A stretch of DNA of 64,000 bases from Acholoe squamosa. Its lineage: Eukaryota > Annelida > Polychaeta > Phyllodocida > Polynoidae. The notes under the pieces were generated by a model. It did no database searches. It was not told the origin of the DNA and saw only the letters and a program-made list of their open reading frames with translations. Position 1 is the first letter of the stretch. Each line of letters begins with the position of its first letter. Positions 9,811 to 21,525 of the stretch are shown here, one piece after another. A program made the position numbers and the translations under genes. The DNA is taken from assembly GCA_949317995.1 (NCBI GenBank), contig OX439039.1:79332205-79396204 (forward strand), read 5' to 3'.

Positions 9811-11440
9811 CTCCTGCAGTCAGACATTTACACTCACACTTGTATAGTTTCTGAATCAGTGCTACTACATTACATATATGGAGCGTCTGGCAGTGTTGCA
9901 GTTTACTGCACTACTTCTGAGTGGCTTGTTCGAAATACTATATCACATTATCGTATAGGCTGCCCGAGGCAGGGTATCAGTTCCCTGTACTACTCACATA
10001 TATTAGAACATGCATTTATACGACACTCTAGTCTATGGTTAATCTCCCATCTAAAGTCATCTAAAGGCCAGACCGACAATGGCAGTCAGGACCCGGCAGG
10101 ACAAAAGCCATAAACTACAGGGTAATAACATTGCAGACTCATTAACTTTTGTGGTCAATGACTGGTGAGTTCATCATAGGCTCAGTTATCTACCAGAAAT
10201 GAGGAAGAGTATTTTTTAATGTGACGGAGTGTTGTTCATTTAAAGCAAAACGATATCATAATTACTGATATGTTGGCTGCTATGCAACTGATACAACTGA
10301 TCCTGTATTTAACAGGATGGGGGCTCGCCAAATTCTGAGAGGTTCACTTTATTATGTCAAGCAGATCTATGGCTGTAATATACTGCAGGGACATGCTGAT
10401 ATTTATTATCAGATATGATATATATTATCAGATAAAATGATATTATAGTGTAAGATAAAATGACACGATCGGCAAAAATGGGGCTTAGTGCAGGGGGTCC
10501 TAAGACCCCTTTTCCCAGTACATCTATACTCTACACAAGTATAAATCAGTGTCTTGATATCCCTACCTGCTTACCTTTTAAGCACATCAAACGTCATTTC
10601 ATAGTACAACATTTCTTAGTCATAACTTATGCCTACTGTAGGATGACATGCCAGACTTCATGTCAACCAGTTTCTATTGACGGTTACATATTTCTGTGGT
10701 GTTTTTAGTATATAATATGTTATTTACAACCAGATGAAACTTCATAGTGTAAACCGATCAAACTATACTGCACTCAAAGATTAAACCAAACAATTCCAAG
10801 GTCACGCCACTCCCTTTTTACAAAAAGAGACTCCTCTGCCAGAATCAGTAAGACAATAATTATAAATGAAACAGTTATTTCATCGTATCTCATTTAACAA
10901 TTGGGAAAGGCCAGAGATGATCGGGAGCCCTCATATTGGCCATCTGATAGACTCTGATAAGATTATTTTGTCTGATTTGACCGGGAGTCACCATTGTACG
11001 AGCTGAAAATAGGTGTGTTTCTATCTTAGATTGCCACATTTTTCTAGTTCTCCCCTATTTCTATTTGTCCCCTATTTTCACAATGTGGACAATTAGTTCT
11101 CCACTAAAGAATAATGCCCTCAGATTAAGATAGGTTCTCAGGAAACCTTGGGACAAAGCTTTCACTATTGTTATCTTACAGAAGTTCCTTGTATAGCAGT
11201 ACTTTACTGTACTGCCGTCTGGGGCTTCATTTTAAAAAGCTAAACTGCCTCACCACATTACAATCATGGGGCTGTCTGCTAGATTCAACAGTTATTTTTC
11301 AGAGTGTAGTAGAAGATTAGCTTCAGGCCCGCCTACAGCAGACATCATCATACTATAGTATAGAGGTACCTGATACCCTCAGCTTACGGGGATGGCACAC
11401 TGACATCAAATCATGCTACATTGTACGTCGCTGCCGTGTA
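9811..11440. other. Mostly unrecognised AT-rich DNA; likely remnant of an older block copy
   Basis: No gene recognised. At about 11150-11330, phrases such as AGTTCCTTGTATAGCAGTAC and GATTCAACAGTTATTTTTC match 46165-46300 and 36440-36475 of the tandem block further right. This suggests a diverged fourth copy. Short frames at 9859-10113 and 10460-10708 have no recognisable family. Confidence 0.45.
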
Positions 11441-12329
11441 CACTGCAAAAACGGTGTTTAGATTTTAAACATGTTTAGGTCTAAACATGTTTAAAACCTA
11501 AACATATAGGTCAGTTAGGTGTCTCATTGACTACACATTTAGGAAATGAACACTTTTATTCTAACTACATAAACATTTTTGCTAAACATGTTTAGATGTT
11601 TAGAGTTTAAACAGTTAAATAATAGGTGTTTAGATTTATACATCATTATGTTTAGATACTTGGATGTTGAATCCACACCAGGTAGCAGCACTATCTTTGA
11701 ATGGACTATCTTTACACAATCCTAATCAATTTTTGTGACAAATGTACCTGAACCCCATGTTTATTATAGTTTCTATTCATTGAATGTCATGAGAATAGAA
11801 AGGGCAATAGAAGGTTGACTAGATTCACCTTACACCACCATCATTAGCATGAAATAATCAATAAGCTCAATGACTGACACCTATTTTATGTTATTCTGGA
11901 ATAGACAAAGCAATTTCCTTCTTGCCAAGCTGTTGTACTTTCTCAAGTCTCTCATTCTGATACAGTGTGTACTTACATGCACACATAAATAGGTGAGGCT
12001 GATATCTTTGGAGACTTTGACTTGTAAATACCCCCCCCCCCAGTAAATGTGAAAACAAACAAAAGACTTTTTTTAATGTATACATGTCTGCACACCCTAA
12101 CTCTCCGTCAAAGCATTTAGACATCTAAACACAAAAATTCATAAACATCTAAACACAAAAATTCATAGATATCTGAACACAATGTTTAAACCTAAACATC
12201 TAGATTTCTAAACACTTGAGCTAAGCACATTGTTTGGCTAAACATGTGTAGGAAATTATTGTGATTACAAAAACGTTGCAAGAATATGTTTAGAATTGTG
12301 TTTAGCATCTAAACACCATTTTTGCAGTG
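11441..12329. mobile_element. TA-flanked MITE of the CACTGCAAAAA family (long type, copy 1)
   Basis: It starts CACTGCAAAAACGGTGTTTA and ends AAACACCATTTTTGCAGTG, with TA on both sides. The 889-bp interior carries many GTTTAGA/TCTAAAC units near each end and a less repetitive centre. It is closely similar along its length to 41545-42443. No transposase frame; the 77-codon minus frame at 11891-12124 is not shared intact with the other copy. Confidence 0.88.
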
Positions 12330-12367
12330 TAGGGTTAACCTTTGAAACGCCGCATGATGTCTCAAGC

Positions 12368-12937
12368 TGAGGCTCCACTACGCGATTTTTGCTGAAAATC
12401 GGAGCTATTATCACAAAAGCAAACACAAACACAGATTATAGAATGGTATTTGGTATTATTTCAAGGTGTAAATAGAAGATTGAGAGAGTTTTTTGTTTAT
12501 GTGGGGAAGGCTTTGTGTACAATCTCAGGCACATTTTTGTTGCCAAAAGATGATTTTGTTTACTAAATCAGGTTGACCTAATGTAAATATTGCAGAGTTT
12601 CACACTGATGACTCTCTGCAACTCAATATCAGACAGGTTTGATTTTTACAGTACAAGACCCTGCGATCTGTGTGACTGCTGTGTTGTTATTTATATTTTG
12701 CTGTCTTTATGTTTATATATTGAACTCCCGCCCAATCACAGAGTCTATGCAGGTACAGGTTAGTTGGGAAATATGGCACACAAGGAGAGAGATCACCCAT
12801 AAAATAACCCTGAAATCTCATGTTTACAATTGTGAATCTCATGTTTACAATATAGGAATGTCAACACCCTATACCTTAGGCATTATAGGGATAAAATTAG
12901 GTGAGAATGTACCAAAAAATCGCATAGTGGAGCCTCA
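12368..12937. mobile_element. MITE with TGAGGCTCCACTA termini
   Basis: The left end TGAGGCTCCACTACGCGATT is mirrored at the right end by ATCGCATAGTGGAGCCTCA. The decamer TCAAGCTGAG lies at 12362-12371 and again at 12941-12950, which may hold the target duplication. The 570-bp interior has no plausible transposase. Confidence 0.72.
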
Positions 12938-13018
12938 CCTTCAAGCTGAGTTGTAGGAGAGGATGTAAGGGCCCAGCAAGGGCCTTATCTATGGGACTGT
13001 TTCGCTATTTTATATAAC

Positions 13019-13119
13019 CTTTATTGATGCACGAGTTGGTTTTAGTCACAGATACAATGAACGAGGGAGTTATACATTCATTGTATCAAGTGATTGGAAC
13101 CAACAAGTGCATCAATAAA
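13019..13119. repeat. 100-bp snap-back hairpin
   Basis: The left arm starts TTTATTGATGCACGAGTTGG and the right arm is its imperfect inverse, ending CCAACAAGTGCATCAATAAA. The arms are about 42 bp with roughly eight mismatches and a loop of about 16 nt. This could be a very short foldback MITE or a microRNA-like hairpin; only one copy was seen in the window. Confidence 0.75.
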
Positions 13120-13538
13120 GCTTACATATGCTCTTTATACCATGGTTTCCCCCATAGTAATTACCTTGGAATTCAATGATTCTTTTTATCCAAGTCGGCC
13201 AGGACGACAAGGAGGCCATTCCGCCATATTGGATTCTTATTTACCAACCAACCTCCCCTGCCATGCTGCAGTCCCGCCGTCTGGTGTAGAGAGAAAGTGC
13301 TACAACATCGTTCATTCTATCCGTGGTTAATTGCACGACTTTTATCATTAAACTTAAACGCAAAATAAGCAAATCAGCCATAACCATGGTATAATCTACA
13401 ATAAATTATCTACATTCCTACATGGCTATTTTCCTCGCATATCTGCCGCACCTTATACATGAGGTATTTCAGTACTAGTCTGGAATATTTTCAAAGACAT
13501 GTCAACAGAAGTGGGATCCATGGGCAGTTCATTCTAAA
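13120..13538. other. Unrecognised DNA
   Basis: No gene recognised. A 78-codon plus frame at 13094-13330 has no known family. GGAGGCCATTCCGCCATATTGG (13210-13231) is GC-richer than its surroundings. Confidence 0.35.
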
Positions 13539-13642
13539 AGACTCAGCCTTACCCTGGGATAATACTCAGGCAGAGCCAGAGTATCATCCCAGGAGGAGCC
13601 TCAGGGCCTGCCAGAGTATCACCCCAGGATCAGGCTGAGTCT
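13539..13642. repeat. Inverted repeat, AGACTCAGCCT arms
   Basis: AGACTCAGCCTTACCCTGGG at 13539 is mirrored by CCCAGGATCAGGCTGAGTCT ending at 13642. The centre has a second, inner symmetry around GAGCCAGAGTATCATCCCAG. It is a small foldback without coding content. Confidence 0.75.
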
Positions 13643-13716
13643 CAAATAATACTCATTTTGGCGACATTGCCTGAGTCGGGATACAGACTCATGTGAATAA
13701 GAATATTTCTCAGTGG

Positions 13717-13912
13717 ATTCTTCTTTATCAATTTGAGGAATCTGTAGAATTCATTAAAAGAGAGTTTCTTTTCTGAAAAAGAGGATCTGTTCATTTCTAG
13801 GTGCTTTGTCATTATCTACTGTCATTGAGGAAAGTGGTTGCCATGGCAAAAAGAATTTGAAAATCGACCTCTTCCATTGAATTCTACATCCTCAAATTGA
13901 TAAAGAAGAATA
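13717..13912. repeat. 196-bp foldback with an X-box-like motif inside
   Basis: The left arm ATTCTTCTTTATCAATTTGA is mirrored by TCAAATTGATAAAGAAGAAT at the right edge, and the pairing continues inward through AGAATTCA/TGAATTCT. It is likely a MITE. It encloses GTTGCCATGGCAAA at 13837-13850. Confidence 0.78.
13837..13850. promoter_or_regulatory. X-box-like (RFX) motif
   Basis: GTTGCCATGGCAAA differs by one base from the palindromic X-box GTTGCCATGGCAAC bound by RFX proteins. It lies in a foldback repeat and no gene is adjacent, so function is doubtful. Confidence 0.3.
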
Positions 13913-14635
13913 GTTCCCTATATTTTAGAATGAATCCCAGCAAATTGTCGTCATCTGTCGCCATGATTGGTCATCAATGGTGACTCCTTTTTGAGTGATA
14001 ACTCATTCCGTCATCTTTTGCCACTGTGTGTTAGACTGATGTGGCATAGCAATTGCTATTCCTGGTGATCTTGTGCTATAACGACGTCGTGTTCCATCTA
14101 GCGACATGTGTGAGCCACTTCACACAGTTTGACAGGACTCACGACAATTTGCTGGGAAGTGCCCCTAGGCCAAGGACAGTCTCCACTATACTACCAGCAA
14201 CATTCAGTGACTCATATCAACTGTCATATTCTGATTCTATTGAAATATGTGTATATAGCACCAAAATGAAAGGAGTGGGATTGGTCATGACAAGATAAGC
14301 CAATTATTTATGTTATAGGGGCCTATGACAGCCATCTATCAATTAAAGGCTACAATGCATCAAACCAAAAGCACAAATAGGGGACCATAAATCTTACACT
14401 TAAACGCTGATACTTATAGACCATTTCTTGGAGGCCTACTGCAGCTTGATTATAGAGCCTTCCTGAAGCCAATATGAGGCTTATATGCAGTGTTTTACTA
14501 TAATATATAGGGACTCTAGTATAGAATGTACACCTTTTCAGATCAGTACTGCAAAAGATCAGCTCAAACCTGCTCACTCTGAGCAACTGTGACCTTGTGG
14601 TTAGGTTGGTCTGTGGTGGGCTGTTAAAGAATCTA
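13913..14635. other. Unrecognised DNA
   Basis: No gene recognised. Short frames at 14053-14298 and 14350-14586 have no recognisable family. Confidence 0.35.
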
Positions 14636-14742
14636 CCCAGTCAACAAAAAAACGTTGCAAAACGTTTCAGAACGTTTCACTATGGCTCCTTATCATGGCA
14701 AAACGTTGTAAAACGTTAAAGAACGTTTTTTTGTTGAGTGGG
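14636..14742. mobile_element. 107-bp MITE with AACAAAAAAACGTT arms
   Basis: CCCAGTCAACAAAAAAACGT on the left mirrors ACGTTTTTTTGTTGAGTGGG on the right, with one mismatch. The interior repeats AACGTT six times. It is a tiny foldback element. Confidence 0.82.
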
Positions 14743-15310
14743 CATGGCTTTTTAGATAGGAATTTGATTCAATAGATAAAACAGGCAGTGAGGTTCTGCA
14801 CGACATTGAGATGCCAGCTGTCGCTTATTAATAGCCCCTTCCCAGACTCATGATGCGGCATATATACGTGGGTATGGCTTGTACACTGTCACAGGTGCAA
14901 CTTATACAAATACATTGAGTTTTGCCATATCTAGACAGCAAGCAATGCTATTATGTTTCTAGGGTTAACGCTGGTCATGATCAGGGCCCTGATAGACTAC
15001 CGGCGGTATGTACATTGACATGGAGGGGGGGAGGTGCGGGCGGGAGTGGCTTGATGGGGAGCAGTATTGTTATCTAGACCACTGATCTACTGCTATGTGT
15101 CTGACGGTATGACGTTTATGTTATTAGACAAGGGAAGGGATGTCCTAAGGCAGGGTGTATGGATCCACATTTCTGCATGGCCACCTAGACGAGATTTTGA
15201 ATTTCTCTTCATATGGCAGAAAAGGACAGTCATGTCAAAGGAGGATCCGTGTCTCCTTGCATGGACTAACCATTCTGTATGGCTGGTAGCAGATGTGAAA
15301 AGGCCTATAC
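14743..15310. other. Contains a block-copy remnant
   Basis: 14963-15030 (GGTCATGATCAGGGCCCTGA, then GATAGACTACCGGCGGTATG) matches 38497-38550 and 47399-47455 of the tandem block. It is the second anchor of the presumed older copy. No gene recognised. Confidence 0.55.
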
Positions 15311-15556
15311 CTTAAATCCTCGCGTATAGGATGCGTCTCATGCACTCAAATAACCCCAGGTGAGTCCTATAGGACCGTTAGAAGTTGGGGGTGCGTCCTA
15401 TATGCGAGGATTTTCTACTGTAGGACAGCACTGAAATAACCAAAATGTGATCCCAGATATCTCTTATTGCATTTCCTAAAAGTCCTATATACAAGGTGCG
15501 TCCTATATACAAGGTGCGTCCTATAAACAAGGTGCGTCCTATACGCGAGGATTTAT
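15311..15556. mobile_element. MITE with AAATCCTCGCGTATAGGA termini
   Basis: TTAAATCCTCGCGTATAGGA near the left end is mirrored by TCCTATACGCGAGGATTTAT at the right. Three direct copies of AAGGTGCGTCCTATA lie at about 15493-15545, and another inverted copy of the terminus lies at about 15390-15412. It belongs to the broader group of elements with TATAAGC-like subterminal repeats in this window. Confidence 0.78.
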
Positions 15557-16011
15557 GGTAGTAGCTCTGTGTGTGTTTGTGGGAGGGGAAGCTGCTGAAT
15601 GCGGTGTATGAGTTATGTTAGGGCAATTCTAAAAAAACTGACGCTCTTTTGTGGCATGCATTTAGTAAGAATCATTTTAGAAACAGAATATAATCGTACC
15701 ATATGCCTGTTTTAGACAGATAGTATGCAGAAATGTCAGTTATAAGCTTGATTAGGCCTTTATTTGATAACCTTTGTGGCCTAACGAATATTGTAATTCT
15801 ATATCGTGAATCACCCTCCTGGGCATCTAAAACCCCTTTAAGGTTTGCTAACGCATTGATACACCATGCCAATTGGTGGTCATGAAGTGTAAATGCAGGG
15901 GGGGGGGTGTGGGCAGGAATTCATACTTCTACCGCAGGCCTAACTCTTGCGAGCACTTTATCAACCTTCAATATGGTCAATGGTAAATGACCGTGATAGA
16001 ATAATGCATTA

Positions 16012-16122
16012 CCGTATTTCCTCGATTATAAGCCGAGGCCCCAAATATAAGCCTGCCCCGTTTATAAGCCTGGTCAAATGGCCCACTGAGTGCAATATAA
16101 GCCGGGGCCCAAATAAGCCTCC
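16012..16122. mobile_element. Short MITE with TACCGTATTTCCTCGATTAT terminus
   Basis: The left end is TACCGTATTTCCTCGATTAT, followed by three ATATAAGCC/TTATAAGCC units. The right end is degraded. A related copy at 30410-30511 preserves the opposite end, GGGGATATACGGTA. Confidence 0.7.
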
Positions 16123-16364
16123 ATCCAAACAAGACACGGGAAAATCCCGTGAACGACTGGTGAATCTGTGAGCACATATTCTCGGGAAGATCCTGGGAAT
16201 AGTACCTACAATCCTGTGAATTACCCTGATATTCCCCAGTTTTTAACAGGGCCCTCTAGTGAGATTTATACACATAAGTCTGATTCTTCAGCATAAAGTG
16301 AAGATGCCAGAGTCCACCAGGGGCCTCTGTGTGAGCATGGAATCCTGGTTTGGTCCAAAGAACA

Positions 16365-16580
16365 GAGAGAGGGAGTGAGATGGAAAGAAATGAGAGGGCA
16401 AGAGAGGCACAGAGAGAGCAAGATAGATAGATATAAAGAGAGAAAGAGAGAGAGAGAGGGAGAGGGAAAGGAGAGAGAGAGAGAAAGGGAGAGGGAAACG
16501 GGAGAAAGAGAGGAAGGCAATAGAGGGAGGGAAGAGAGAGAAAGAGAGCAAAATAGAAAGAGAGAGAGGCAGAAAAAAAA
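16365..16580. repeat. GA-rich low-complexity tract
   Basis: Dominated by GAGAGA, GAAAGAG and GAGGGA. Frames on both strands here (Arg/Glu/Lys-rich or Leu/Ser-rich) are low-complexity artefacts. Confidence 0.9.
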
Positions 16581-16690
16581 GAGGGAGAGCCTTGCCCCCC
16601 CAAAAAAAGGAAAATTGATTGACTTAAGCTACTGACAAAATTGATACATAAAGTTGATTGAATCATAATAATATGTGTCCCATTCTAATA

Positions 16691-16815
16691 TGTGTGTGGT
16701 GCACATATGCATGGGCACTGACACATTCATCTGTGAAGATGTGTAATGTAGTTCTTGCCATGAATATGACCTCAGTTGTGGAAATGGCGTTAAACATTTA
16801 TTACTCACTCACTCT
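16691..16815 (+). mobile_element. SINE copy B (ACTC tail), 5'-truncated
   Basis: Matches 44708-44889 from TGTGTGTGGTGCAC through GAAATGGCGTTAAACAT to the ACTCACTCACTC tail but lacks the first 60 bp or so. The flanks CCCATTCTAATA (16679-16690) and CCCGTTCTAATA (16816-16827) form a 12-bp target duplication with one mismatch. 5' truncation with a long target duplication is the signature of LINE-driven insertion. Confidence 0.85.
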
Positions 16816-16894
16816 CCCGTTCTAATAATTATGACCCTTATTGATATCTCACTAAATGTGCATGTTTTCTAGACATGTCTTGAACAGAGTTAAA

Positions 16895-17110
16895 CCCTTT
16901 AAGGGCTAACCCTAATGCATTAATGCATTTTGGTTGTCATGATGCATTAATGCAGCCAGGGCTACATTCAAGCATCATGCTTACGCTTTGGGAAGATCAG
17001 CATGATGCCCCAATGAAGTGCTGGCAAGCAGACTCCCCAAGTCTTCATCGGTAAAACATGCCAGCCAATGGGCACGTTACACTACTGCATCAGCAGACTT
17101 TAAAGAGTTA
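16895..17110. repeat. GCATCATG-family repeat
   Basis: AACCCTTTAAGGGC is followed by TAATGCATTAATGCATTTTG, GTCATGATGCATTAATGCAG, then CAGCATGATGCCCCAATG. It is the same family as at 44093-44312; the right end (CTTTAAAGAGTTAGG) resembles an inverted terminus. Confidence 0.65.
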
Positions 17111-18694
17111 GGTAGCATTTAGAGGCCTGGCAAATAGGCACTCAATGATTATAGGGCATGCTAAGTTGTTTACGGGCACTAAGTAAAGAGTCAGCTAAAT
17201 TTAGACTGTCAAGGTTGTAGGGTGCAGGCAAACCACCTGTGGTACACACTTACAGAACAGGTCATTTTAGTCAGATGGGGAGGGGAATTTCTGGGGCATA
17301 AATGGGTGAATGTAAAAGCGTATCTAAACTCAGCCTCCCATGAAAAATATACTGGCATCATTTAACACTGTCTGTGCTGTCTACCTAACCGTGTTAAAGC
17401 GCCCAAAATCTCACTGTGCCTTATTCACTGTACTAAATAAATACCCAGACATTTGGTTTGGTCTTTACCCCTGGTCCATATCCAAGACAGGTACTTATGA
17501 AATTTTAGTGCTGAAGAGCTATTTTAACACCTCCCCACCCCCACTAACCACTGGTACTTATATGAGACCAGCAATCATTGCTGAGTGTCAAGAATTAATC
17601 TTCTCAAAAATGAGCATCAAGTTACTCACATGGAAAACTTTCCTGACTCTCTTTTGTGTCATTTTTGGGGGAAAATATTTGGTGAAATCTCAAATTTACA
17701 CCAGACTTCCTTCATATGGGATGCATGCCTTAGTTCCATCCATTGAAAATACACTGTAACAGGTTTATGCCTAGGTCCATCACACCTCATGTATAGACTC
17801 ACTATGAACTATGTGATATTTAATGGACTATAACTATGTGATATTTAATGGACCTTTAACACATAAATACCATGTTATGACATGTGTCCATCGAGAACAT
17901 ATTTGAGTATGATTTGAAAAATGAACGTGACATATCAGATGGAAATAGAACCACCCCTGTGCCCCCTCACCCCCTGCTGATACCTACTGAGCACTCCCAA
18001 ACACCAACAGGAACAACCAGTTTGGGCTACACTGCCCCACCTCAGCTGTCATTTCCACCTGGCTCACCTACACACAAGACCTGTCTCCAAAAACTGAGGG
18101 TAACAGTGGGTAAGCATAAATTTGCCATTTTTCACCATTTTCTATTAATTATGACATGCAAAGGTCACCATTTTCTTGCTGCTCTATTCATAAGGGCACT
18201 TACAATCCTAAATAGGAAATGGCACTAGTATCTCAATATTACCAATGGCATTGTACCTTGTTGTGTGCAATATTCATGAATGCTAATTCAAGCACTTTAC
18301 CAGCATTTGCAATGATCCATAAAAGAAATCCTAAGTACTTGACTGGATCTTTATTTGCAATAATATGTGATATTGTACATCTGAAGGCATGATTGCAAAC
18401 CTATACATGTAATTGTGTGGCCACTGGCTGTGTTCAGAAATAGCCCTCCTTATTGCAGCTGCATACTATTACTATACAACTAACTGTGAGAGGCAGTCAG
18501 ACGCTTTCCCAATCCAGGTCATAGGGGACCCACCTTGTGTACTGATTACCTTACCTCTTATACAGTGTACCCATTCCCAGCCAGCCTAATTTGGGTAACT
18601 CACACAAGCACCTAGCAGAAGGTGACTTTACTTGTATGCAGGGTTGTTGTAGATTGCAACACTCATGGTCAGATTCCCCTTCTGTCCCAGCATA
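17111..18694. other. Unrecognised DNA
   Basis: The longest unique frame of the window lies here (17340-17759 plus, 139 codons). It shows no domain, signal peptide or composition typical of a gene, and I do not call it. A 28-bp phrase around GTGATATTTAATGGAC is duplicated at 17814-17853. Otherwise nothing recognised. Confidence 0.4.
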
Positions 18695-18999
18695 TTTACA
18701 TGTCTGTATATGTGTCCACACTTACATCCATCTATGTACATACATTCCCTTTTATCCACATACACTCACATGCCTCATGTCCACATGCAGCCCTCACACA
18801 TCCACATCCTCTCTATGTCCACATCCCCTCTAAGTGCACACACACCTCCCTCTATATACACACCCACCTCCCTCTATGTCCACACCCCCCTCTCTCTGTG
18901 TCCACACTTAACTCCCTATATGTCCACACCCATCTACCTCTGTGTCCACACCCACCTCCCTCTATGTCCACACCCCCCTCTCTCTGTGTCCACACTTAA
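18695..18999. repeat. 22-bp minisatellite, segment 1
   Basis: Unit close to CCTCCCTCTATGTCCACACC plus CA, becoming regular from about 18840. It was once continuous with the segments at 19713-19818 and 22951-24515. The last four bases are the TTAA target of the piggyBac-like element. Confidence 0.9.
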
Positions 19000-19712
19000 C
19001 CCTTTGGTGCCCAGAATTATTTGAGGAAGCTGATTTATTCAACAAACTTTATATAGTAGGGGTTATTATCTGCATCATTTCTAGATTAAAGTATTGATTC
19101 AAATGATAATGAAAAGGGTAGCAAAATAGCTTTCAGAAAATGTAATATGAAGCATATGTTAGGGTATTATATCAACCAGAAGGGGATAATGAAGGCACAA
19201 AAGTTGAAATGGGCTGATATGGATGGAAGTGCATGGAATAACTTATTTTCTTTTATTTTGGTAGGGAATGGGTTATTTTCAATTCATAAAGCTTAATTTA
19301 TACATTTCAAAGAAGGCTATACTGATGAAAATTCAAAGAGAAAAACGTTTTGTAATGGATTCCTTGGAGAAAGTCACATGGAAAATATTTTATCAATATA
19401 TTTGTTATTTTTTTCAATATTTTTGTGAATTTTGTCAATTTTCTGTATTTTTTCCCTTATTCTCATGGCCAGAGAGCGCACTTTTCATGTATTTAAAGCC
19501 TATTTTTAATTCAATATTTTCTGCAATAGGCCCTACTAATAATTATATACTTGATAAATCACACGAAATTTGGCATTGTTGGAAAGCCCTTGACATTACG
19601 AGTCTTCTGGTGCTAGAATCATCTTATTCTGACTAATATTAGACCCATGGTGGTCTCTTGAACATACATACATGCTTAAGAGCGCACTTTTGCTATTCTG
19701 GGCACATAAGGG
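19000..19712. mobile_element. piggyBac-like non-autonomous element, 713 bp
   Basis: TTAA flanks both sides (18996-18999, 19713-19716). The ends are CCCTTTGGTGCCCAGAAT and ATTCTGGGCACATAAGGG, an inverted repeat of about 18 bp. TTAA duplication and CCC-starting termini define the piggyBac superfamily. The uninterrupted site CACACTTAACTCCCTATATG exists at 18904-18923 in the same minisatellite, so the insertion can be read against its empty site. The 122-codon frame inside (19268-19636) has no DDD transposase features. A GAGCGCACTTTT phrase occurs twice, at about 19474 and 19681. Confidence 0.9.
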
Positions 19713-19818
19713 TTAACTCCCTATATGTCCACACCCATCTACCTCTGTGTCCACACACACCTCCCTCTGTGTCCACACCCACCTCTCTCTATGTCAACAC
19801 CCAGTTTACACCCACCTA
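19713..19818. repeat. 22-bp minisatellite, segment 2
   Basis: About 100 bp of the same array trapped between the two insertions. It ends in TA at 19817-19818, the target dinucleotide of the foldback element. Confidence 0.88.
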
Positions 19819-20039
19819 CAGTGGCCCACAAGGGTCAAATTGAAGTTGAAGTAAAGAGTTGACTTTCACAAAAAAAGGTAGAGTCCAAAACCAATATTAA
19901 TGTTTAAAGTCAATTTCATATCATTGCTATCAAACTGTCAAGGTGTCAACTCATGAAAACCAACTTGTGACAGGTATCTTTTAGCATTGCATGGTGCACT
20001 CTATGTCTTTCTATATGAACGAAGTTTATACCAGCAACT

Positions 20040-20495
20040 ACTGGGTAGCTATCGGTTCCCTCACACAATAACTGATGGTTCCACACCAAGTAGTTGGTGG
20101 TTCCAGCATCCTGTAACTAGTGGTTCCCACCCACTGTAACTGCGGTTCCACACCTATCCGCTACTGGCACTGGATCCCATACCAAGTAGCTGCTGGTTCC
20201 CACACCCAGCACTTGGTGGTTCCCATACACATTAGTTGCTCTTTCCTGTACCCAGTACATGCTGGTTCCCACATCCAGTAGCTGCTGGTTCCCATATAAA
20301 ATGGTTCCAAACCCAAGTAGCTGCTGGATCCCACACCCTTGCTGGTTCTTGCACCCAGTACCTGCTGGCTTCCACATAGAGTAGCTGGTAGTGGTTCCCA
20401 CATCCATTAGGTGCTGGCACCCACTTCCTGCTTGTTCCCAAATAGAGTGCCTGCTGGTTCCTACATCAGGTAATTGCGAGTTCTTAAAAGAGTAG
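20040..20495. repeat. GGTTCCCACA tandem units, left arm
   Basis: Irregular units of roughly 25-30 bp built on TAGCTGCTGGTTCCCACA. Open minus frames here are repeat artefacts. The inverse array lies at 22150-22720. Confidence 0.88.
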
Positions 20496-20499
20496 CTGT

Positions 20500-21525
20500 C
20501 AAAATAAGTCAATTGGGTCAGGATAGGTCAAATTAGGTCAAATATGTTGAAAATAGGTCATATTGGTCAAAAGTATGTCTATTCGGGTAGCATAGGTCAA
20601 ATTATGTCAAATATGGTGAAAATAGGCCAAATTGGTCAAAAGCAGGTCAATTAGGGTAGGATAGGTGAAATTAAGTCAAATAGGGTGAAATTAGGTCTAA
20701 TTGATAAAAAGTAGGTCGATAAGGGTAGGATAGGTCAAATTAGGTCAAATATGCTGGAAAAATATGTCAAATTGGTCAAAAACAGGTCAAATAGGGTAGG
20801 ATAGGACAAATTAGAGTAAATATGGCGAAATTAGGTCAAATTGGTCAAAAGTAGATAAATAATGTCAGGATAGTTGAAATTAAGTCAAATAGGGTGAAAT
20901 TAGGTCTAATTGATAAAAAGTAGGTCGATAAGGGTAGGATAGGTCAAATTAGGTCAAATATGCTGGAAAAATATGTCAAATTGGTGAAAAGCAGGTCAAA
21001 TAGGGTAGGATAGGACAAATTAGAGTAAATATGGTGAAATTAGGTCAAATTGGTAAAAAAAAAAAATAATAATGTCAGGATAGTTCAAATTAAGTCAAAT
21101 AGGGTGAAAATAGGTCTAATTGGTAAAAAGTAGGTCAATAAGGGTAGGATACGTCAAATTAGGTCCAATATGGTGAAAACCAGTCAAATTGGTCAGAAGT
21201 AGGTCGATAAGGTCAAAGTAAATCAAATTAGGTCAAACATGGTGAAAATAGGTCGAATCGGTCAAAAGTAGGTCAATTAGGTCAGGATGGGTCAATTAAG
21301 GTCATATATAGTGAAAACAGGTCATATTGATCAAAAGTAGGTCAATTAGGTCCAATAAGTTCAGGAAAGATCAAATATGGTTGAAATAGATCAAATCGGT
21401 CAAAAGTAGGTCAATTTTGTCAAAATGTAGGGTATGATAGGTGAAGTAAGGTCAAATATGCTGGTAATAGGTAAAAGTAGGTCATTTAGGTCAAACTATG
21501 TCAAAATTTGTCAAAATAAGGTCGA
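20500..21525. repeat. AGGTCA direct-repeat array, left arm
   Basis: Dozens of AGGTCA copies, often as AGGTCAAATTAGGTCA, alternate with GGTGAAAAT and GGGTAGGATAGG. Parts are repeated as larger blocks: the phrase from GTGAAATTAGGTCTAATTGA recurs at about 20675 and 20890. Confidence 0.9.

Noticed and set aside
17340-17759. 139-codon plus frame as a gene
   Set aside because: No domain, no repeat of the frame elsewhere, no clear promoter or splice context; its length is plausible by chance in AT-rich DNA.
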